From the NCBI GenBank assembly GCA_029055435.1, contig JAIDDH010000131.1:1-43916 (forward strand): DNA of 43,916 nucleotides. The letters are read 5' to 3'. The position numbers and the translations under genes are program-made. This DNA is from Acetatifactor sp. GTDB lineage: Bacteria; Bacillota; Clostridia; Lachnospirales; Lachnospiraceae. Position 1 is the first letter of the stretch; each line of letters begins with the position of its first letter. The notes under the pieces are model-generated. The model made no database searches. It worked only from the letters and a program-made list of their open reading frames with translations, and was not told where the DNA came from. This document shows, one piece after another, positions 1 to 7,989 of this stretch.

Positions 1-213
1 ATAAAATAAAATAACCGAATCTTTATATTTTTTATGAGTAACAATATTAAGTACTCTCTCAATTACACGATATATTTTTGTAGATAGATTTCGGTTATTT
101 TTATCATTTAATACTTTTTTAATTGTAGATTTAGAATAATCTGTACCATCATTAATTATTTTAGATAAAACACCACCAACTAATCCACTGATTATTATTC
201 CCTCTGATAACAT
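1..213 (-). CDS. N-terminus of an unrecognised protein, cut by the left edge; possibly an NTPase-type defence gene
   Basis: An open frame of 71 codons starts at ATG 213 and continues past position 1. A clear AGGAG ribosome site lies 7-8 bases upstream. A near-consensus promoter and a palindrome precede it. The visible protein is Lys/Asn/Ile-rich: a hydrophobic glycine-containing N-terminus (residues 5-18) followed by amphipathic helix-like sequence ending in HKKYKDS. From memory this resembles the small helical N-terminal domain of some large bacterial NACHT/STAND-like NTPases, but no catalytic motif is inside the window, so the function is a weak inference. The A+T content is much higher than in the core genes to the right, consistent with acquired DNA. 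Confidence 0.5.
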   Translation of the reverse strand, partial: MLSEGIIISGLVGGVLSKIINDGTDYSKSTIKKVLNDKNNRNLSTKIYRVIERVLNIVTHKKYKDSVILFY

Positions 214-230
214 AAACACCCACTCCTATT

Positions 231-246
231 TTGTATTTTAATACAA
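231..246. promoter_or_regulatory. Palindrome at the start of transcription (operator candidate)
   Basis: TTGTATT (231-237) and AATACAA (240-246) form a perfect 7-base inverted repeat separated by two bases. It lies just downstream of the -10 box, where a repressor would block initiation. A role is inferred from position only. Confidence 0.4.
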
Positions 247-274
247 TTATAGTATTTTGCCATCTATATATCAA
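246..274 (-). promoter_or_regulatory. Sigma-A promoter for the left-edge gene
   Basis: On the minus strand: -35 TTGATA (269-274), a 17-base spacer, and a perfect -10 TATAAT (246-251). The spacing is ideal and it is followed by a ribosome site and ATG at 213. Confidence 0.75.
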
Positions 275-290
275 CCTTTCTGAAAAATCC

Positions 291-329
291 GTAAAAAGGG
301 CATACCAGACTTTTACATCTGATATGCCT
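291..329 (-). terminator. Intrinsic terminator of the decayed gene at 335-684
   Basis: Arms GGCATACCAGA (299-309) and TCTGATATGCC (319-329) pair with one mismatch. On the minus strand the stem is followed by a T tract (294-298), directly downstream of the pseudogene stop. Confidence 0.7.
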
Positions 330-334
330 ATCAA

Positions 335-684
335 TTACTTATGATTAAATGTTTGAACATATACCTCTGCTATGTGTGGATCAATATTGGCTAATCTTTC
401 TACTGCTTTATAATAATCTTCCCTTTCAGCTTCCTCTTTTTCTTCTTTTCAATCGCTTTCCGTTCTGCTTCCTTTTTATTCAGAAAATCATTTACAAAAG
501 TCTCATGCCTGTCCCTACATTCTTGTAGATTTTGCTTTTCACGTTCAATGCGCTCCTGTCTTCTTCTATTTACCTGTTTGTATTCATCTGCTCTCTGCTT
601 GTTCACGTTCCTGTTTTGTTCTGTAATCTATATGCTATCATCCATATATTTATCTAATAAGTGTCCATATTTGTTTTCTGCCAT
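335..684 (-). pseudogene. Decayed gene for a small, highly charged coiled-coil-like protein
   Basis: A good start (ATG 684, with AGGAGG upstream) reads MAENKYGHLLDKYMDDSI and then meets an in-frame TAG at codon 19. The same frame reopens as a Lys/Glu/Arg-rich helical stretch until about position 446-449. There, loss of one base in an A-run (T-run on plus) would restore a frame ending in ANIDPHIAEVYVQTFNHK with stop TAA at 335. Between the stop and about codon 33 another frame reads DYRTKQEREQ, which fits the composition better and suggests a compensating shift. The ancestor was probably 115-120 residues. I do not recognise the family; the composition resembles small phage or plasmid proteins. 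The terminator at 291-329 is still present. Confidence 0.65.
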
Positions 685-689
685 TGTTT

Positions 690-1086
690 AAAATCCTCCT
701 GTTTTGCTGTTTTAATATTTGCTATTTGATTTAGCATTCTATGAAATTGCAGCTTCAAATTACGGTGTTTAGGTTAAAATCGTGGAGTAAAATGGGATGT
801 GTTGTGTGACTGGAATGCCCCTGTACCGCGCTGCTTAATTGGTTATAGAGATTTATGCAATCCTTTGTTAAGCCACACATATAAGCCCTCTATCAATCAT
901 ATTTCTACAACTGATAAAGCACTTATCTATATATCTTATCATATGTGTAAGATACTCCTTTCTTGCGTATTTTTGAACACCACACTATTAAGTATTCAAC
1001 ATTAGTCAAACATAAATCGCTGAATGCCTGATTTTACTGGATTTTAAGAGCTTCCGTAAGGATTCGATCCCCCTTGCTTCCATTTT
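690..1086. other. AT-rich gap with a tRNA-3'-end-like segment at its right end
   Basis: About 400 bases hold no convincing gene. A 68-codon frame at 799-1005 on plus has no ribosome site and no protein-like composition. The right end (about 1048-1084) reads like the T-arm and acceptor 3' strand of a tRNA: a TTCGATC loop, then CCCCTTGCTTCCA and a T-run. The T-stem pairs poorly and no 5' half is present. The segment coincides with the change from AT-rich to GC-rich sequence, so it may be an attachment-site remnant. Confidence 0.4.
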
Positions 1087-1138
1087 TTATTGCCCAAACC
1101 CAACTTTCTGCCCTTCTCCGCCCCTAAATCTTTCCCGT

Positions 1139-1318
1139 TCACAGAAGCTCATACTGCAGACATTCATACAAAAGCCTGCTGCCCTCCGCAATCTCCGCCG
1201 GAAGCAGAGCCCTTGCCACACATTTCTCCTCGGCGTCCTCCAAATCCTCCTGCAGCAGATAGGCGTAGTCGCCGTCAATCCGGTTCACTCTGTAAATTCT
1301 GCTCGTCAAATCCATCAT
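1139..1318 (-). CDS. 59-residue conserved-looking small protein, translationally coupled to the dipeptidase
   Basis: This short frame starts at tandem ATGs (1318 and 1315) and ends at TGA 1139. A perfect AGGAGG lies inside the last codons of the dipeptidase gene, and the dipeptidase TGA overlaps the first ATG (ATGATG), the arrangement of translational coupling. The product is acidic, with no signal peptide or membrane segment. It begins MMDLTSRIYRVNRIDGDYAY, contains ARALLPAEIAEGS and ends YECLQYELL. Its composition is protein-like and the start is strongly supported. I do not recognise a named family. Co-translation suggests a role linked to the peptidase, but none is evident. Confidence 0.75.
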   Translation of the reverse strand: MMDLTSRIYRVNRIDGDYAYLLQEDLEDAEEKCVARALLPAEIAEGSRLLYECLQYELL

Positions 1319-2385
1319 AAAACCTCCTGATACACCCGTAACACATTTCCACCAAAAATCTGATCCAGCTGTCCCTCCGTAAATCCTGCCTCATGCAAGG
1401 CATCCCACAACCGCTCCATGCTCTGCGCCCCGGACAGCTCCCTGTTGGTGTCGATGCCATCAAAATCACTTCCAAGCCCCAACACCTCTATACCGCCCAC
1501 TCTGACGATATGCTTAGCATGGCGCACTACCGATTGAATCGTGCCCGGATTCTCCTGTCCGGCAGGCATCGTCTCCAGAAAATCTGCACAAAAATTAAGA
1601 CCCATGCAGCCGCCCCGCTCCGCCAGCTTCCTTATCATATCATCCGTCAGGTTCCGCACACAGCCACACATCTCTCTGGCATTGGAATGGCTGGCCACAA
1701 AGGGCTTTTCCGTGTATCGCAGCACATCATAAAATCCCGCGTCGGACAGATGAGACACATCGATGATCATGCCCAGCCGCTCCATACGATGCACGAACTC
1801 CCGCCCCCGCTCAGTGAGTCCTCTCTCCGTGTCGGGTGTGCCGAGATAACGCGCCAGAGCCGCCTGAATATCAGCCCGCTCCTCCTCAGTGCAGCCATCC
1901 TCCCGCAGCCTCCTGCAGCGCGCCCAGACCTTCTTTCCCACCCGGCTGTCCAGATTGGGATATCCCAGCTCATTCGGATAATTCCAGGTGAGCGTCATCA
2001 TCCGCACTCCCATCTCATAGAGTCGCTCCAGCTTCTCCGGCTCCCCCTGACAGACCGCTCCCTCCTCCACGGTAAGCAGCGCGGACATTTTCCCCGCAGC
2101 GCGGTTTTTCTCGATATCCTCAAAGGTATACACCGGCGCCAGAATATCCGCGTTGGCCTCCAGTTCTTCCCGATATACCTCGTACAGGGCGCAGACCTCG
2201 TCCCAAGGCGAAGACTGTCCTCCTATATCCACAAACAGCGCAAAATTCTGGAGCAGATATCCGCTTCCTCTCATGCGCTCCAAATCTATATGAAGTGTAT
2301 TTTCCCGGAGCTTGCAGGACTCTCCCCGCCTTCTGTGATTCAAAATCTCCGATATGGTGTCACAATGCATATCAACAATATTCAT
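1315..2385 (-). CDS. Membrane-dipeptidase-family (M19) zinc dipeptidase
   Basis: About 356 residues, the usual size of bacterial M19 (renal dipeptidase-like) enzymes, which hydrolyse dipeptides, often with D-residues at the second position, using two zinc ions. Visible metal and active-site blocks in order: DMHCDT near the N-terminus (HxD), VEEG about residue 113 (bridging Glu), IDVSHLSD about residue 213, ASHSNAR about residue 234, and LGSDFDGI about residue 307. There is no signal peptide, so it is cytoplasmic. The frame could start at 2400, but that ATG lacks a ribosome site; ATG 2385 is preceded by a purine-rich GGGGTATCGG and begins right before the HxD block. It overlaps the 59-residue gene downstream. 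Confidence 0.9.
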   Translation of the reverse strand: MNIVDMHCDTISEILNHRRRGESCKLRENTLHIDLERMRGSGYLLQNFALFVDIGGQSSPWDEVCALYEVYREELEANADILAPVYTFEDIEKNRAAGKMSALLTVEEGAVCQGEPEKLERLYEMGVRMMTLTWNYPNELGYPNLDSRVGKKVWARCRRLREDGCTEEERADIQAALARYLGTPDTERGLTERGREFVHRMERLGMIIDVSHLSDAGFYDVLRYTEKPFVASHSNAREMCGCVRNLTDDMIRKLAERGGCMGLNFCADFLETMPAGQENPGTIQSVVRHAKHIVRVGGIEVLGLGSDFDGIDTNRELSGAQSMERLWDALHEAGFTEGQLDQIFGGNVLRVYQEVL

Positions 2386-2437
2386 TCCGATACCCCGCAT
2401 AGCATTTACATACTCATATATTCACTTCTATTATATT

Positions 2438-2476
2438 ACTCAAGTTTGTAATAGCGCTCACATGTGAAACTTGAGT
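2438..2476. repeat. Nested inverted repeats between the dipeptidase and BspA-like genes
   Basis: ACTCAAGTTT (2438-2447) and AAACTTGAGT (2467-2476) are perfect 10-base arms. Inside them lies the perfect palindrome TCACATGTGA (2458-2467). There is no T-run on the minus-strand exit side, so it is a poor intrinsic terminator. It could be a factor-binding site upstream of the dipeptidase gene. Confidence 0.5.
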
Positions 2477-2484
2477 CATTCATA

Positions 2485-5400
2485 TTATTTTTTAAGCTTC
2501 TTTGCCGCAATACTGAATTCCACAGCTTTCGTACCGCCGTAACGCTCACCGATTCCTTGAATGATTAGGGTTGCCTTGCCCTTTTTGGTATTGTTCTTAT
2601 AAGCAATGATGGTATAGTCCGTGCCATAGATCAATTCCTGCCCAATGGCTTTATCGGTTACTTTTATCTGCTCCCCCTCAATCATCTTATCAGTCAGAGT
2701 GGTTGCGCCACCGCTAAACTCGATTGAAGAGATTGCTACTTTCGTTTTTGAGATATCCCTGGCCGCAATGCGGTAGGTCGCTTCGCTTTCCCCTATATAA
2801 CATCCTGTACCCCGAAGTTTTACGGTGACGAAAGTGTTGACGGAGACCTCACCTCGACCATCAAATTGCTGTTCGTTTATATAATAGCCATCAATAATAT
2901 AGTCCCTGCCAGCTTTCAACTTCTTGCCGTTTCCATCCATCACTGTCGGAGCAGTTAGGAGACGTCTCTTCGCGCCGAGGAATGCGTCTGGTGCAGAAAC
3001 CATAATATCCTCCTCGTCCAAGGATTTCTCCACGATGGAGAAGGGAACGCTTTTTGAGAATCTGTAATTGCCTTTACCTTTAATGACTACAGTGGGGGCT
3101 TTGGCGGCGTCAGCGGTAGCCAGTTTTTTGTTGTTCTTGTAGGTTACGGTATAATCACTGCCACTCTGGAGAATCGTTTCATTGATTTTCACGGTTACTG
3201 CAGGTTTTGCGCCGCTTTGACTGTACGATGCTATAGCAGTTCCTTCCACAAAGTTCACCTCCAGCTTATCGGCTAGTTCCTCCGCGGGGCGAATAGTAAA
3301 ATTTTTTTTCACGGTGCCCGTGTAACCACCACAGCCAGTAAGCGTAATTGTCGCTTTTCCCGCATTGATATTGTTGCGGTAGGACACAGTATAGTCCTTG
3401 TTGGGACGAAGTGTGATACCATTCAACGTCAGTGTCACAGGGGGACAGATTTCGCTGCCTGTGAAGGAAGCCGTATTGTCATAATTTACCTTTGCTTTGC
3501 TGAGAGCGATGCCCTTGATGGTGAAAGTTTTCTCTACTGTGCCATGAACATAGACACCCTGAGGATCCGTGTTTTCCAGTCCTGTGATTATCAGAGTCGC
3601 TTTGCCAACTTTATCATTGTTACGGTAAGAGATTGCATAATCCTTGTTCTCCGTCAAGCTTTTTCCTGCATAGGTCACTGCCGGGACAGGGACGGCAGGT
3701 GTTCCTTCTGTATAGTAGCAGGCAGGGATCTTGCCGATTTTCAATTTGGAGGCTTGTATTTGGTCTTTTGCGCAAATAACCAGGGCAGCAGTAATTGTTC
3801 CCGAATAGTTGCCTGTCCCCTTGACAACCACATTGTACTGGCCAGGCTGCAGATACGCACCCGAAACAGTATCGGGGAACTCCACAATATAATCTTTTCC
3901 TGCTTTGAGCTTAACACCGTCCACAGTAACGACAGGGGTGGGGGTTTTCACCTTTCCGTCAACAGTATATACCATAGGGGCAACAACTGTATTGGCCTCC
4001 GTCAGAGGCTTGGCAAGGATAGCGAAAGTCCCGGTAATGCTGGCAGTATAATTTCCTCTGCCTTTAACAATAACAGTGGGAGCCTTGGCGGCGTCAGCAG
4101 CCGCGGCGTTGGTGTTATTTTTGTAGGAAACAGTGTAATCAACACCGGGAGTCAAAGTACGTTTTCCATAGTTTACGGTTATGCCCGGCTTTATAGCCTT
4201 TCCAATATAAGTCTGAGCAGGAATTACAGAGATGGCAATGCCGTCCTCAAAAGTCAGTTTTTGGGAAGTAGCTTGGTTCAGCGGGAGTGCAAAATAAGCA
4301 TTACCGTCTGCATCACTCATGGGAAATGGAAGTGTAATGCTGATTTTGAGGTTAATAGGGGTATTCATACACTCCAAATTGTCGCAGTAATTAAGCATAT
4401 CTTCTGCAGTCTCAAGTCTGGCAAGATTCATATTGCTTAAATCCAGACTGGTCAAGGAAAGACAACGATAAAACATACCGTCCATATCCGTGACATTACT
4501 GGCATCAAAATCGGTGAAGTCTACACTTTGCAGATTGACACACTCACTAAACCAATTTCGAGTGTTCTTCACATTTGTGGCATCCACTTTTGCGCATATA
4601 AATTTATCTGCATGATTACACCAATTTTCATCACTATAGTCATCTTCCCTATATTCCCCCGAGATTATCAGTAAACCATTCTTATCGATTTGCCAATTCA
4701 TTCCGTAATACTTTCCCGAAGCGACAATGTCTTTGTTATCTGGTTCATCGCCTTCTGACGGTTTGGTCAATTTCATAGAAACAGCCTGCCCGCTGGGGAG
4801 TGCGGAATATGTATTTCCGCCAGCATCAATCATGATATACGGAAGGGCGATGTCAATCCCAAGGTTAATAGGGGTGTTTATCCATTCCAAACTGTCGCAG
4901 TAATTAAGCATATCTTCTGCAGTCTCAAGTCTGGCAAGATTCATATTGCTTAAATCCAGACTGGTCAAGGAAAGACAACGATAAAACATACCGTCCATAT
5001 TCGTGACATTACTGGCATCAAAATCGGTGAAGTCTACACTTTGCAGATTGACACACTCACTAAACCAATCTTGAGTGGATTTTACGCCGGTGGCCATAAC
5101 TTTGACACTTTTAATTTTGCCTGTAAAATTGCGCCAATTTCCAGTACAGCCCCCATCCTCTTGATATTCTCCCGAAACAGTCAGCAATCCATCATTGTCT
5201 ATACTCCAATCTATTCCGTACCATGTGCCTGCTGGAAATGGGATGTAATCAAGACTGCACCAAAGTTGGATGGATTCTTCCTGCTTTGTTGGGAAGGTGG
5301 TATAGCTTTCCCCGTGGCTGTCATACATTTCGGAAGGAAGGGCTACTATGAACCGCAATTTCCTTGGAGTTTTAATCCAAATAAGTGAATTGCAGTGGTA

Positions 5401-6543
5401 AAACATGCGGTTCAGATCCTTAACCTTACTGGTATCAAAGCTGCTTAAATCTAAACTGACCAACAAACTACAATCACGAAACATGCTGTTCATGCTTGTA
5501 ACCGAACTGGTATCAAAATTGCTTAAATCTACGCTGGTCATCAAACGACAGCCGTCAAACATGGAATACATATCTGTAACTGAACTGGTATCAAAATTGC
5601 TTAAATCTAAACTGGCCAGCGAACTGCAGTAGTAAAACATGCGATTCATACTTGTAACCGAACCGGTATTAAAATTGCTTAAATCTAAGCCGGTCAGCGA
5701 ACTGCAATGGTCAAACATGCTACACATATTTGTAGTATTACTGGTATTGAAATCGCTTAAATCCAAATCGGTCAGTGATCTGCAGTCGCTAAACATCCAT
5801 CCCATATCTATAACATTACCGGTATCAAAGTTACTTAAATCTAAATCGGTCAGCGAACTGCAGCCGTTGAACATGGAATACATATCTGTAACATTACCAG
5901 TATCAAAATTACTTAAATCCAAACTGGCCAGCGAACTGCAGTCGCCAAACATCCATCCCATATCCGTAACATTACTGGTATCAAAGTTACTTAAATCCAA
6001 ATCGGTCAATGAACTGCAGCCGCTAAACAAAGAATACATACTTGTAACTTGGCTGGTATCAAATCCGGTAAAATCTATGCTTTGCAAATTGGTGCAATCA
6101 TTAAACCACTCGCCCATGTGTTTTACCTGTGTGGCAGTCACCCTTGCACTTACAATTTCATCGGCATACTTCGTCCAACAATCGTCACTATAGGCATAAT
6201 CCCGATATTGATTTTCGCCCCAAACCTCCAGTAGACCGTCTTTGTCAATACGCCAGTCCATTCCATAATATTTGCCCGAGGCGATATCGGTATCTTCTCC
6301 GTCTGTGGATCTCGCCTCAGGGTAGTACTTTACAGCATCAATAATATCTTTGCCTGTAAAATCAGTTTCATCTATAGTCAAGACGGTGACCTTAGCTGTG
6401 GCTGGTGTGCTTTCGTTGCTCTGCAATTCCTCCGCAAATACTTGTATGCCGGATGTTTCCAGCAATAGCATAATACTCAGCAAAAGGCTCAGCAGTTTTC
6501 TGCAATCCCTTGTTTTCAATAGTACCTCCCATTTAGATGCCAT
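2485..6543 (-). CDS. Large secreted BspA-like leucine-rich repeat surface protein
   Basis: 1352 residues. A signal peptide (basic start, hydrophobic stretch SLLLSIMLLL, cleavage near VFA) shows export. Residues about 140-390 are a 26-residue (78-base) repeat of the BspA/DUF285 type, with a core such as LDLSNFDTSNVTDM and MF.GCSSL. Two shorter LRR blocks follow near 470-560 and 640-740, each preceded by a YYG(M/I)DW-type module. From about 775 to the end there are roughly six Ig-like modules with the pattern KDYTVSYKNN...KGKGNY.G, ending KKLKK. There is no LPXTG or other anchor, so attachment is unknown. BspA-type proteins are known adhesins and host-contact proteins; the binding partner here cannot be told. 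The second ATG (6543) is preferred because AAGGAG is 7 bases upstream; ATG 6549 is too close to it. Confidence 0.9.
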   Translation of the reverse strand: MASKWEVLLKTRDCRKLLSLLLSIMLLLETSGIQVFAEELQSNESTPATAKVTVLTIDETDFTGKDIIDAVKYYPEARSTDGEDTDIASGKYYGMDWRIDKDGLLEVWGENQYRDYAYSDDCWTKYADEIVSARVTATQVKHMGEWFNDCTNLQSIDFTGFDTSQVTSMYSLFSGCSSLTDLDLSNFDTSNVTDMGWMFGDCSSLASLDLSNFDTGNVTDMYSMFNGCSSLTDLDLSNFDTGNVIDMGWMFSDCRSLTDLDLSDFNTSNTTNMCSMFDHCSSLTGLDLSNFNTGSVTSMNRMFYYCSSLASLDLSNFDTSSVTDMYSMFDGCRLMTSVDLSNFDTSSVTSMNSMFRDCSLLVSLDLSSFDTSKVKDLNRMFYHCNSLIWIKTPRKLRFIVALPSEMYDSHGESYTTFPTKQEESIQLWCSLDYIPFPAGTWYGIDWSIDNDGLLTVSGEYQEDGGCTGNWRNFTGKIKSVKVMATGVKSTQDWFSECVNLQSVDFTDFDASNVTNMDGMFYRCLSLTSLDLSNMNLARLETAEDMLNYCDSLEWINTPINLGIDIALPYIMIDAGGNTYSALPSGQAVSMKLTKPSEGDEPDNKDIVASGKYYGMNWQIDKNGLLIISGEYREDDYSDENWCNHADKFICAKVDATNVKNTRNWFSECVNLQSVDFTDFDASNVTDMDGMFYRCLSLTSLDLSNMNLARLETAEDMLNYCDNLECMNTPINLKISITLPFPMSDADGNAYFALPLNQATSQKLTFEDGIAISVIPAQTYIGKAIKPGITVNYGKRTLTPGVDYTVSYKNNTNAAAADAAKAPTVIVKGRGNYTASITGTFAILAKPLTEANTVVAPMVYTVDGKVKTPTPVVTVDGVKLKAGKDYIVEFPDTVSGAYLQPGQYNVVVKGTGNYSGTITAALVICAKDQIQASKLKIGKIPACYYTEGTPAVPVPAVTYAGKSLTENKDYAISYRNNDKVGKATLIITGLENTDPQGVYVHGTVEKTFTIKGIALSKAKVNYDNTASFTGSEICPPVTLTLNGITLRPNKDYTVSYRNNINAGKATITLTGCGGYTGTVKKNFTIRPAEELADKLEVNFVEGTAIASYSQSGAKPAVTVKINETILQSGSDYTVTYKNNKKLATADAAKAPTVVIKGKGNYRFSKSVPFSIVEKSLDEEDIMVSAPDAFLGAKRRLLTAPTVMDGNGKKLKAGRDYIIDGYYINEQQFDGRGEVSVNTFVTVKLRGTGCYIGESEATYRIAARDISKTKVAISSIEFSGGATTLTDKMIEGEQIKVTDKAIGQELIYGTDYTIIAYKNNTKKGKATLIIQGIGERYGGTKAVEFSIAAKKLKK
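4349..5069 (-). repeat. Two near-identical 208-base direct copies inside the BspA-like gene
   Basis: Positions 4349-4556 and 4862-5069 match with only about seven differences and an offset of exactly 513 bases (171 codons). They encode the same block (SECVNLQSVDFTDFDASNVT through the NTPINL region). Recombination between them would delete or duplicate 171 residues in frame. Confidence 0.85.
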
Positions 6544-6607
6544 TTGCATTCTCCTTATAATTTCAACTATTAGATTTGTCTATTTATTTCACTTTGCCCT
6601 ATCCGCT

Positions 6608-7930
6608 TTATCGTTTCCGCGCATTCTGATCAGGCAGAATCGCATTCAGGATAATCCCCGCAAGCGCGCCCACTGCCAGACCCGACAGACTGATGGTGAG
6701 TTCCCCTATCTGAAATGCAATAGCTCCCGCCGCGCTGTACTTGATACCGATAGATAGCACCAGAATCAATGCGGCGATGATGATATTGCGGCTCTGGGAG
6801 AAATCCACCCTGCTCTCCACCACATTGCGCACACCCACCGCGGAAATCATGCCGTAGAGCACCAGTGACACGCCGCCCACAGTGGCGGTAGGCATACAGC
6901 CAATCAGAGTCGCTACCTTGGGCGAGAAGGAAAACAGTATCGCAAAGCCCGCCGCAAGCCGGATGACCATGGGATCAAACACCTTGGTGAGAGACAAGAC
7001 TCCCGTGTTCTCCCCGTAGGTAGTATTGGCGGGAGCGCCGAACAGAGAAGCCAGAATCGTTGCAGCGCCGTCCCCCAGAAGGGTGCGGTGCAGACCCGGA
7101 TCCTCAATATAATTTCTGTCCACTGTGGATGAAATGGCTGAGATATCACCGATATGCTCTACAATAGTAGCCAGCGCCAAAGGCATGATTGTGATGACAG
7201 CAGTAATCATCAGCGACACGTCGCCCCCCTTGAAAATAGAGAACACTGTGGCGTCCCAATGAATGGGAAAGCCGATCCAGTCCGCCTGCGCCACAGGGGT
7301 AAAATCCACACGTCCCAGCACGGCGGCCAGCACATAAGAACCCACCACACCGATGATGATGGGCACTATCTTTATCATGCCTTTTCCCCAGATATTACAG
7401 ATTACCACCAACACAATAGCCACCATCGCAATCAGCCAGTCACTTGAACAATTGTCGATAGCCGTCTGCGACAGGGTGAGACCGATGGCAATGATTAACG
7501 GCCCTGTGACGATGGGCGGGAAAAAGCGCATCACCTTCTCCGCGCCGAACAGCTTAATCAAAAGCGCCAAAAGCAGGTACAGAAGCCCGGAGCATGCCAC
7601 GCCGAAACACGCATAGGGCAGCAATGCTCTATTGGACACCCCCTCCGCCATGGGGGCAATGGCCCAGTAACCTCCCAGAAAAGCAAAAGAAGAGCCCAGG
7701 AATGCCGGGACTCTACCTTTGGTAATCAGATGAAATAAAAGTGTCCCAAGACCTGCAAAAAGCAGTGTTGTGGACACATCCAGCCCTGTCAGCATGGGCA
7801 CCAGAATCGTCGCGCCAAACATGGCAAACATATGCTGCAGACCCAGTATCGCCACTCTGGGAGCCCCCAGACCTCTGACGTCATAAATACCCTTCTCTCC
7901 CAACACCGGCCTTTTGTTCTTCCCACTCAT
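6608..7930 (-). CDS. uraA: Uracil permease (NCS2 family)
   Basis: 440 residues, mostly hydrophobic, the size expected of the UraA/PyrP branch of nucleobase-cation symporters, which import uracil across the cytoplasmic membrane. Family blocks visible: GLQHMFAMFGATILVP in the first helix, the half-helix segment GSSFAFLGG, the central FFPPIVTGPLIIAIGL, and EHIGDISA followed by GDGAATILASLFGAPANTTYGEN, which carries substrate-binding residues. The ribosome site AGGAGGAG lies 6 bases before ATG 7930. It sits 59 bases downstream of the SGNH gene on the same strand and 64 bases upstream of the BspA-like start, with no clear terminator on either side. I see no PyrR-type attenuator. Confidence 0.95.
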   Translation of the reverse strand: MSGKNKRPVLGEKGIYDVRGLGAPRVAILGLQHMFAMFGATILVPMLTGLDVSTTLLFAGLGTLLFHLITKGRVPAFLGSSFAFLGGYWAIAPMAEGVSNRALLPYACFGVACSGLLYLLLALLIKLFGAEKVMRFFPPIVTGPLIIAIGLTLSQTAIDNCSSDWLIAMVAIVLVVICNIWGKGMIKIVPIIIGVVGSYVLAAVLGRVDFTPVAQADWIGFPIHWDATVFSIFKGGDVSLMITAVITIMPLALATIVEHIGDISAISSTVDRNYIEDPGLHRTLLGDGAATILASLFGAPANTTYGENTGVLSLTKVFDPMVIRLAAGFAILFSFSPKVATLIGCMPTATVGGVSLVLYGMISAVGVRNVVESRVDFSQSRNIIIAALILVLSIGIKYSAAGAIAFQIGELTISLSGLAVGALAGIILNAILPDQNARKR

Positions 7931-7989
7931 GAAATGCTCCTCCTCTGCGCTGTCGGACTTCCTCCGACCCTTCCTCCATCATATCGGGT

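Noticed and set aside
799..1005. 68-codon plus-strand frame in the AT-rich gap
   Set aside because: No ribosome site, no promoter, and no protein-like pattern.
1048..1084. Complete tRNA gene
   Set aside because: Only a T-arm/acceptor-like 3' end is visible; the T-stem pairs badly and no D-arm or anticodon arm is found upstream.
1393..2451. 352-codon plus-strand frame
   Set aside because: Antisense to the M19 dipeptidase, no ribosome site, and His/Arg-rich composition typical of a shadow frame.
5400..6060. Regular 78-base repeats, CRISPR-like at first sight
   Set aside because: The repeats are contiguous, coding and imperfect, with no unique spacers; they encode 26-residue LRR units.
5405..6193. 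Plus-strand frames with repeating VSKLLKSK peptides, looking like a repeat protein
   Set aside because: They are the antisense reading of the LRR array of the BspA-like gene; the minus-strand reading matches a known family.
6550..6607. Promoter TAGACA-17-TATAAG before the BspA-like gene
   Set aside because: It would start transcription after the ribosome site, so it cannot serve the gene.
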